NCBI GenBank assembly: GCA_029259815.1
Contig: JAJDEJ010000003.1
Coordinates: 1-40,200 of the forward strand
Length of the DNA stretch: 40,200 nucleotides
Direction of reading: 5' to 3'
From: Planctomycetaceae bacterium
GTDB taxonomy: Bacteria; Planctomycetota; Planctomycetia; Planctomycetales; Planctomycetaceae
The notes under the pieces were generated by a model. It made no database searches. It saw only the letters and a list, made by a program, of their open reading frames with translations, and was not told the origin of the DNA. Numbering within the stretch: the stretch's first letter is position 1; every line of letters starts with the position of its first letter. Position numbers and translations under genes: made by a program. Positions 35,572 to 40,200 of the stretch are shown here, piece by piece.

Positions 35572-36480
35572 ATGCAAACCGCCATCCCCGCCTTCCTGCG
35601 TTACCTCAAAATCGAGCGCAACGCGTCTGAGCTGACAATCAAGTCGTATCACGACGACTTCGAGAGTCTCCTCGACTACTTCGGCGACCGAGTGGGTCAT
35701 GTGCCGCGACCGAGTGGGGTCACGATTGAGATGCTGCGGGGGTACGTCACGTATCTGCATGACTGCCAGTACGCCCGCACGACGATCGCCCGACGCCTCG
35801 CGTGTCTGCGAAGTTTCTTCCGCTACTGTTGTCGTGAGGGCATCTGCGACGTTAATCCGGCTCGTGCTCTGCGGACGCCCCGCGTGGGACGCAAGCTGCC
35901 GCACTTCCTCACGACCGAACAGGTCGCCTCACTTCTCGAAGCTCCGCCGGCCAATGAACCGATGGGTCTGCGCGACCGGGCCATCCTGGAGACGCTGTAC
36001 TCCGCCGGTCTGCGCGTGGCCGAACTCGTCGGACTTGGTCTCAAGGATTGGGACCGCGGCGCAAACATTCTGCGCGTGCTCGGCAAAGGTCGCAAGGAAC
36101 GCATCGCCCCCGTCGGCAAATACGCTGCGAAGGCACTCGACGACTGGCTCGAAGTCCGTACGCCAGACGAGAAAGCAAAGCCCGAATTGCGTGACGCGAT
36201 GTTCCTCAACAAGTTCGGTCGCCGACTAACCACTCGCAGCATCGGTCGTATGCTGGAGAAGCATCTCAAGGTCACCGGTCTCGACTCGATCACTTCACCC
36301 CACACGCTGCGTCACAGTTTCGCCACTCATCTCCTCGACGGCGGAGCCGACCTCCGTAGCGTGCAGGAACTCCTCGGCCACAAGAGTCTGACGACAACCC
36401 AGATCTACACCCACGTCAGCACCCGCCGCATGCGCGAAACGTACGAACAGTCGCACCCCCACGCGAAACGGACCGGGTAA
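35572..36480 (+). CDS. Tyrosine recombinase XerC/XerD
   Basis: A complete 302-residue Xer recombinase for chromosome dimer resolution. The SAM-like core-binding domain (about 5-90) precedes the catalytic domain. All catalytic residues are in place: R148 in AGLRVAEL, K172 in GKGRKERI, H244 and R247 in HTLRHSF, H270 in LLGH, and the nucleophile Y279 in QIYTH. It contrasts with the dead integron-type fragment at 5300-5549. XerC and XerD are not separable by motif; the name is given as a family only. The dif site was not found in the window. Confidence 0.95.
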   Translation: MQTAIPAFLRYLKIERNASELTIKSYHDDFESLLDYFGDRVGHVPRPSGVTIEMLRGYVTYLHDCQYARTTIARRLACLRSFFRYCCREGICDVNPARALRTPRVGRKLPHFLTTEQVASLLEAPPANEPMGLRDRAILETLYSAGLRVAELVGLGLKDWDRGANILRVLGKGRKERIAPVGKYAAKALDDWLEVRTPDEKAKPELRDAMFLNKFGRRLTTRSIGRMLEKHLKVTGLDSITSPHTLRHSFATHLLDGGADLRSVQELLGHKSLTTTQIYTHVSTRRMRETYEQSHPHAKRTG

Positions 36481-36507
36481 CGCAATCGAACTCGTATCTC
36501 TTTGGTA

Positions 36508-36546
36508 CCCGCGTCCATCGCTTGCGGATTAGCACGACTCACGCGC
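36508..36546. repeat. cgcttgcggattagcac-type repeat
   Basis: The segment cgcttgcggattagcacgac (about 36520) matches cgcttgcggcttagcacaac (about 15914) after groEL2. It is a short dispersed repeat of this genome; two copies are seen here. Confidence 0.5.
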
Positions 36547-36631
36547 CCACAGCTGCTCTGTGGTGGCGCTATTCGGCAAGCCCCACTCTACACGTTCCGT
36601 GAAATCCATCGCGAATTGTTTGACGGTGCGC

Positions 36632-36660
36632 TTGACGCACGATTGTACCATTGATCTAAT
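36632..36660 (+). promoter_or_regulatory. Sigma-70-type promoter candidate
   Basis: TTGACG (36632-36637), a 17-bp spacer and TCTAAT (36655-36660) lie 43 bp before the ATG at 36703. The local sequence is AT-rich compared with its surroundings, which supports a promoter. Confidence 0.55.
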
Positions 36661-36702
36661 ACAATAATCTTCACTGCCTGAATCAACCAGGAGCCAGCGG
36701 CC

Positions 36703-36966
36703 ATGAATCAAGAAATTGCCGTGAATTCACCCAGTCGTTTCACTCGATTCCTCTCTCTCATGAGCATTGCAACCTTTTGGCTGTTGCCGTTCTCTCCGCT
36801 CGTTTCCTGGTTTGCGTTGTATGGGACAAGAGGTTCAAACGACTGGTCACGCAAACTGGCAGTCGCCGGAACGATCCTCTGCGTGATGTACGCAATGCTT
36901 GTGATCGGGTGGGTCGGCTTTCTGACATTCGACACACTCATGAACGTTGGCAACGGTCTTCAGTAG
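36703..36966 (+). CDS. Small two-helix membrane protein, 87 residues
   Basis: The ATG at 36703 has aggag upstream and a plausible promoter at 36632. Two transmembrane helices are clear (about 18-40, SLMSIATFWLLPFSPLVSWF, and 53-75, VAGTILCVMYAMLVIGWVGF), with a short basic loop between them (TRGSNDWSRK). The family is not recognised. The GntR regulator starts 42 bp downstream, so it may belong to the same operon as the ABC transporter. Confidence 0.68.
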   Translation: MNQEIAVNSPSRFTRFLSLMSIATFWLLPFSPLVSWFALYGTRGSNDWSRKLAVAGTILCVMYAMLVIGWVGFLTFDTLMNVGNGLQ

Positions 36967-37008
36967 TCGTTCTCTGTTTGGTCGCCAGCCCTTTTCGTGT
37001 CATCGGTC

Positions 37009-37395
37009 ATGCAGATTCACATCTCCCCCAACGACGGCGTGCCGATCTATCAGCAGATCGTCAATCAGGTGAAGTACCTGACGGCGTCCGGTCGCCTCAC
37101 CGCAGGCGAGCAACTCCCGCCGGTTCGCAAGCTCGCCGAGCAAGTCCTCGTGAACCCCAACACGGTCGCCCGTGCCTACCGCGAACTCGAATCAGCCGGC
37201 GTGCTGACAACACGTCGCGGAGCAGGCGTGTTCGTCGCAGAAGGCGTCTCTCCCCTCAGTCGCCGTGAACAGACCCGCATCCTGCAGGAACGTCTCGATC
37301 AGCTCCTCGCCGAGGCACGTCAGATGGACGTCGACGTTGAGACCCTCGTCAAACTCCTGCGTCAACGCAACACAAAGATGGGGAATGGAGAATAG
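37009..37395 (+). CDS. GntR-family transcriptional regulator (YtrA-type)
   Basis: A 128-residue regulator. The winged helix-turn-helix is PIYQQIVNQVKYLTASGRL, GEQLPPVRKLAEQVLVNPNT and VARAYRELESAGVLTTRRGA, which is the GntR pattern. A short helical C-terminus (about 75-125) instead of a large ligand domain makes it YtrA-like. YtrA-type regulators are normally encoded ahead of the ABC transporter they repress, as here. The ATG at 37009 is preferred over a GTG at 36997. Confidence 0.9.
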   Translation: MQIHISPNDGVPIYQQIVNQVKYLTASGRLTAGEQLPPVRKLAEQVLVNPNTVARAYRELESAGVLTTRRGAGVFVAEGVSPLSRREQTRILQERLDQLLAEARQMDVDVETLVKLLRQRNTKMGNGE

Positions 37396-37410
37396 AGAAT
37401 TGAGAACACC

Positions 37411-37445
37411 ACAAGCCCACGGGCGACGCCCCGTGGGTCACAACC
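37411..37445. repeat. Short palindromic repeat related to 20853
   Basis: gcccacgggcgacgccccgt and the following gggtcacaacc fold into a hairpin between the regulator and the ATPase gene. A related copy in the other orientation lies at about 20853-20882. Confidence 0.5.
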
Positions 37446-37460
37446 ACCAGAGACCCCGCC

Positions 37461-38381
37461 ATGCCAGACACCGTCATTAACGTCCAAAACCTCACCCGCC
37501 AGTTCCGTCGCACAACGGCTCTCGATGACGTCTCCCTCGAAGTCCCCGCGGGCATCGTGATGGGGCTCGTCGGCGGCAACGGGGCCGGAAAGACCACGCT
37601 CATCAAGCATCTGCTCGGGCTGCTCAAGGCGAAGACCGGCTCGGTCCACGTATTCGGTCTCGACCCCGTGCGTGATCCGGTCGGCGTACTCGGGCGCATC
37701 GGCTATCTGTCCGAAGACCGCGACCTGCCCCAGTGGATGCGGGTCGATGAACTGCTGAATTTCACACAGGCCTACTTCCCCAACTGGGACCCGGCATATG
37801 CAACCGAACTGCGGGAGACGTTCGACCTCGATCCCAAACAGCGCGTCAAATCCCTGTCACGCGGGCAGACCGCACGACTTGGCCTGTTGACGGCCCTCGC
37901 TCATCGTCCGCCGTTGCTGGTCCTTGATGAACCCTCGTCCGGGCTGGACGCAGTCGTCCGTCGAGACATCCTCGCGGCCATCATTCGCACAGTCGCCGAC
38001 GAAGGCCGCACGGTGCTGTTCTCCTCACACCTCCTCGACGAAGTCGACCGCGTCGCCGACCGCGTCGCCATGCTGCACAACGGTCGCCTCGTGCTCAGCG
38101 ACAACCTGCAAACCGTCCTCGACGGTCACAGCCGCCTCACCCTGCGATTCGCCGAACCGTGTGAGACACGACCGTCCCTGCCGGGCGCACTCTCGTGTGA
38201 CGGGTCCGGACACGAATGGACAGTCATCTGCAACGGGCAGATCGACGAACTCCGCGCAGCTGCAACGAGTCAGGGTGCCGAAGTTGTCGAGCAGGCGAAA
38301 CCTTCTCTGGACGAAGTGTTCGTCGCCCGCGTGCATCAGGGTCGATCTCCGCTTGATCTCAACACGGAGGTGAACCCATGA
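37461..38381 (+). CDS. ABC transporter ATP-binding protein (YtrB-like)
   Basis: A 306-residue ATPase. Walker A is GGNGAGKTT (38-46), the signature LSRGQ is at 132-136, and Walker B LLVLDEP at 152-158, with the switch histidine in SSHLLDE. The Q-loop region reads GYLSEDRDLP, as in YtrB-like exporters. A C-terminal extension of about 90 residues is present. It lies 65 bp after the GntR gene and overlaps the permease by four bases. Substrate unknown; such systems often give resistance to cell-envelope stress. Confidence 0.93.
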   Translation: MPDTVINVQNLTRQFRRTTALDDVSLEVPAGIVMGLVGGNGAGKTTLIKHLLGLLKAKTGSVHVFGLDPVRDPVGVLGRIGYLSEDRDLPQWMRVDELLNFTQAYFPNWDPAYATELRETFDLDPKQRVKSLSRGQTARLGLLTALAHRPPLLVLDEPSSGLDAVVRRDILAAIIRTVADEGRTVLFSSHLLDEVDRVADRVAMLHNGRLVLSDNLQTVLDGHSRLTLRFAEPCETRPSLPGALSCDGSGHEWTVICNGQIDELRAAATSQGAEVVEQAKPSLDEVFVARVHQGRSPLDLNTEVNP

Positions 38382-39979
38382 GTGCGACGATCACACGAAC
38401 ACTCTCCTGGCGATTCCTGAGGATGGGATCCAGCATCGTCTCGTCAATCCTGGGAATCGCATGTTTGTTCCCTGCGTTCATGTACGGGATCATCTGGCTG
38501 ACGAACCCCAACGCCGCTCATGAGATGCGTGCCGATACCACCGGGTACACGGTCCTCTTCGCGATCGCGGTCTGGCTGATCTTCCCGACTCTGATGGTCT
38601 TTGCTTGCGGATTCGTGCGATCGTTGTATGCCTTGCCGCTCAGCAGTCGACGGATCGTCAACACCCAGTTGGCCTGTGGTGTCGTCACATTGGTCGGCAT
38701 TTATCTGGTGACAGTCCTGTTCTACCGAGTAGTGTTTGGTGCTGCGCTTCCGATTATCGGTCCCGTGCTGGTGATGGGGCCGATGGTTGTCGTCGCCACG
38801 GGGTGTGCGGCACTGCTCGTCGACTTCCGCTGGTGGCGACCGTTCGCAGTGATGGGGCTGTTCGTCGTCGCTGTGTGGTACATGGACCATCGAGTGACAC
38901 GATCCGAGGTTGCTGCCTCGATCGACTGGATGACACCATCGTTCACCGAGTTTGCAAGCCTCATCGTGATTGCGTTGCTTGGCTACTGGTTAACGTTCCG
39001 AGGCGTCTCACTCGATCGATCGGGAGAACTCAGAAAGTGGCCGGACTTTGATGCATTCTGGCATCGATTCAGCGCCAAGCTCAGTGGTCTCTGGCGACCT
39101 CCGATGGCGACATCACCGTACCGATCACCAACATCATCTCAGATGTGGTTCGAGTTCTGGCAGAAGGGGCTGATCGTCCCCGCTCTGGTGGCTGTGCCCG
39201 GAGGACTTTCGCTGTTCCCAGGCTTTTTTCGTCCACACGACTGGTTAGACGGCTACTTGGGAGCAATCATGTTCCTGCCAATGGCCATGTTCGTCACGGG
39301 TCTGATCATGGGGATACTTAACCTCGGCGGAAAGGACATGCCCCTCAGTCAATACCGGGCGACAAGGCCATTGACGGATGCGCAACTCGCATCCAGTGTC
39401 ATCAAGGCAAGCTTGTTGAGCGGCGTGGTGATGGTTGGGGTCATCTCGTTGTATGCACTCGTGGTCTATGCGTGGTCATGGCTTCACCCGACCACAGGCT
39501 TTCGAGGAGGTCATGGACCGAGACTTTCACTCAGTGACAATCTCATGATCCTGACCGGCAGTTGGACCCTCACGGGACTCGCAGCCTCACTGATGATGTG
39601 TGGCCGGAGGTGGCTGATCACCTTGACATTCTCCTTGTTATTTGGTGGTTTCCTCCTCCAACCAATTCTTAGGTACTTCGTTCCTGATCTGGAACAACTC
39701 GACCAGTTATTGATGATCGGTTTGATCGCTGTGTTGTTCCTCGCGACCATCGGAACGATCATCGCGTTCACCACCGCTGTCCGTCGCAAGATGATTTCTC
39801 GAAGGACGACGATGGCCGTTAGTCTGCTTGCGCTCATCGGCGTTATTGCGGTTAAGGAAAGGCTCGGCCCGTCAGACATGCAGTTTGAGCAATGGGCCTA
39901 CCTCATTGGAGGCACCTGTCTCGCAGCCGCTCCCCTCGCAACTGCACCGCTCGCCGTCGCGTGGAACCGGCATCGGTGA
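38378..39979 (+). CDS. ABC transporter permease, polytopic
   Basis: A 533-residue membrane protein with about a dozen hydrophobic helices, the first around 18-42 (SSIVSSILGIACLFPAFMYG) and the last near 507-530. Its ATG overlaps the ATPase stop (ATGA), which shows translational coupling. No nucleotide-binding motif is present, so it is the membrane partner of the preceding ATPase. The family is not recognised more closely. The GntR regulator, ATPase and permease form one likely operon. Confidence 0.88.
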   Translation: MSATITRTLSWRFLRMGSSIVSSILGIACLFPAFMYGIIWLTNPNAAHEMRADTTGYTVLFAIAVWLIFPTLMVFACGFVRSLYALPLSSRRIVNTQLACGVVTLVGIYLVTVLFYRVVFGAALPIIGPVLVMGPMVVVATGCAALLVDFRWWRPFAVMGLFVVAVWYMDHRVTRSEVAASIDWMTPSFTEFASLIVIALLGYWLTFRGVSLDRSGELRKWPDFDAFWHRFSAKLSGLWRPPMATSPYRSPTSSQMWFEFWQKGLIVPALVAVPGGLSLFPGFFRPHDWLDGYLGAIMFLPMAMFVTGLIMGILNLGGKDMPLSQYRATRPLTDAQLASSVIKASLLSGVVMVGVISLYALVVYAWSWLHPTTGFRGGHGPRLSLSDNLMILTGSWTLTGLAASLMMCGRRWLITLTFSLLFGGFLLQPILRYFVPDLEQLDQLLMIGLIAVLFLATIGTIIAFTTAVRRKMISRRTTMAVSLLALIGVIAVKERLGPSDMQFEQWAYLIGGTCLAAAPLATAPLAVAWNRHR

Positions 39980-40034
39980 GAGTCTCAGTACCGCGACGGT
40001 GAGAGCGTCGATCTGGAGTGACTCGGCGTTCACA

Positions 40035-40195
40035 AGTGACCCCAACGGGGTCTCAGCGCAAAGCCCAGGGTTGCGAGCAAAGCGAGCGCACCCTGGGAAC
40101 AAGCCCACACAAGAACCGACAACCCCAACGGGGTTGCATCCCTTTGCCGACGCTGTCCTCACCCACAACTGATGGAACCCCGTTGGGGTTCGTGG
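40035..40195. repeat. ccccaacgggg-type repeats at the right edge
   Basis: Three segments share the motif accccaacggggt: about 40038, 40120 (aaccccaacggggttgcatc) and, inverted, 40173. Between the first two, cccagggttgcgagc and gagcgcaccctggg form a hairpin (about 40067-40098). No gene is present in 39980-40200. Confidence 0.6.
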
Positions 40196-40200
40196 GAATC

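Noticed and set aside
39828-40172. Plus-strand open frame at the right edge
   Set aside because: It overlaps the permease end in another frame and then runs through palindromic repeats; no ribosome site.

Overview
The window looks like chromosomal DNA of a planctomycete (Planctomycetota). The evidence is a secreted CxxCH cytochrome / DUF1549 / DUF1553 protein, a type I sulfatase, a neutral-ceramidase-family protein, a secreted TlpA-like protein, two groEL copies with different C-terminal tails, and many palindromic intergenic repeats. Base composition is moderately GC-rich and most genes have plain Shine-Dalgarno sites. No tRNA, rRNA, intact insertion sequence or CRISPR array was seen.

Left part (1-11.3 kb): a truncated beta-ketoacyl-ACP synthase and the DUF1549/DUF1553 protein lie on the minus strand. 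A small ABM-domain protein, a guanine deaminase and two small membrane proteins follow on the plus strand. Then comes an integron remnant (about 5.3-6.6 kb): a dead tyrosine-recombinase fragment, two attC-like hairpin sites, and one cassette gene between them encoding a membrane protein with 16-residue repeats. A large secreted protein of unknown function, an OleB-like alpha/beta hydrolase and a halogenase-like flavoprotein complete the section.

Centre (11.5-21.7 kb): a chaperone region, groEL1 - groES - groEL2 ... dnaJ ... grpE, then an FmdB-type zinc ribbon, YacG and an SDR oxidoreductase. A textbook sigma-54 (-24/-12) promoter lies upstream of groEL1. Between groEL2 and dnaJ sits a four-gene accessory block: two unknown proteins, a lone DUF433 antitoxin-like protein and a caspase/CHAT-like protein with candidate His and Cys catalytic residues.

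Right part (21.7-40.2 kb): a TlpA-like secreted protein; a hotdog thioesterase overlapping an ABM monooxygenase; a sulfatase; a ceramidase-family protein; ArsC; an ECF sigma factor directly followed by a membrane-anchored partner candidate; purN overlapping a membrane protein; an FHA-GGDEF diguanylate cyclase; a thioredoxin-reductase-like flavoprotein; a XerC/D recombinase; and a YtrA-type GntR regulator followed by an ABC ATPase and its overlapping permease.

Palindromic repeats fill many gaps. One roughly 165-bp family occurs three times (about 3.5, 8.7 and 19.1 kb). The observations most worth following are the integron remnant with its cassette, the sigma-54 promoter on groEL1, and the accessory block inside the chaperone cluster. 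All functional calls come from reading motifs; no database search was run.
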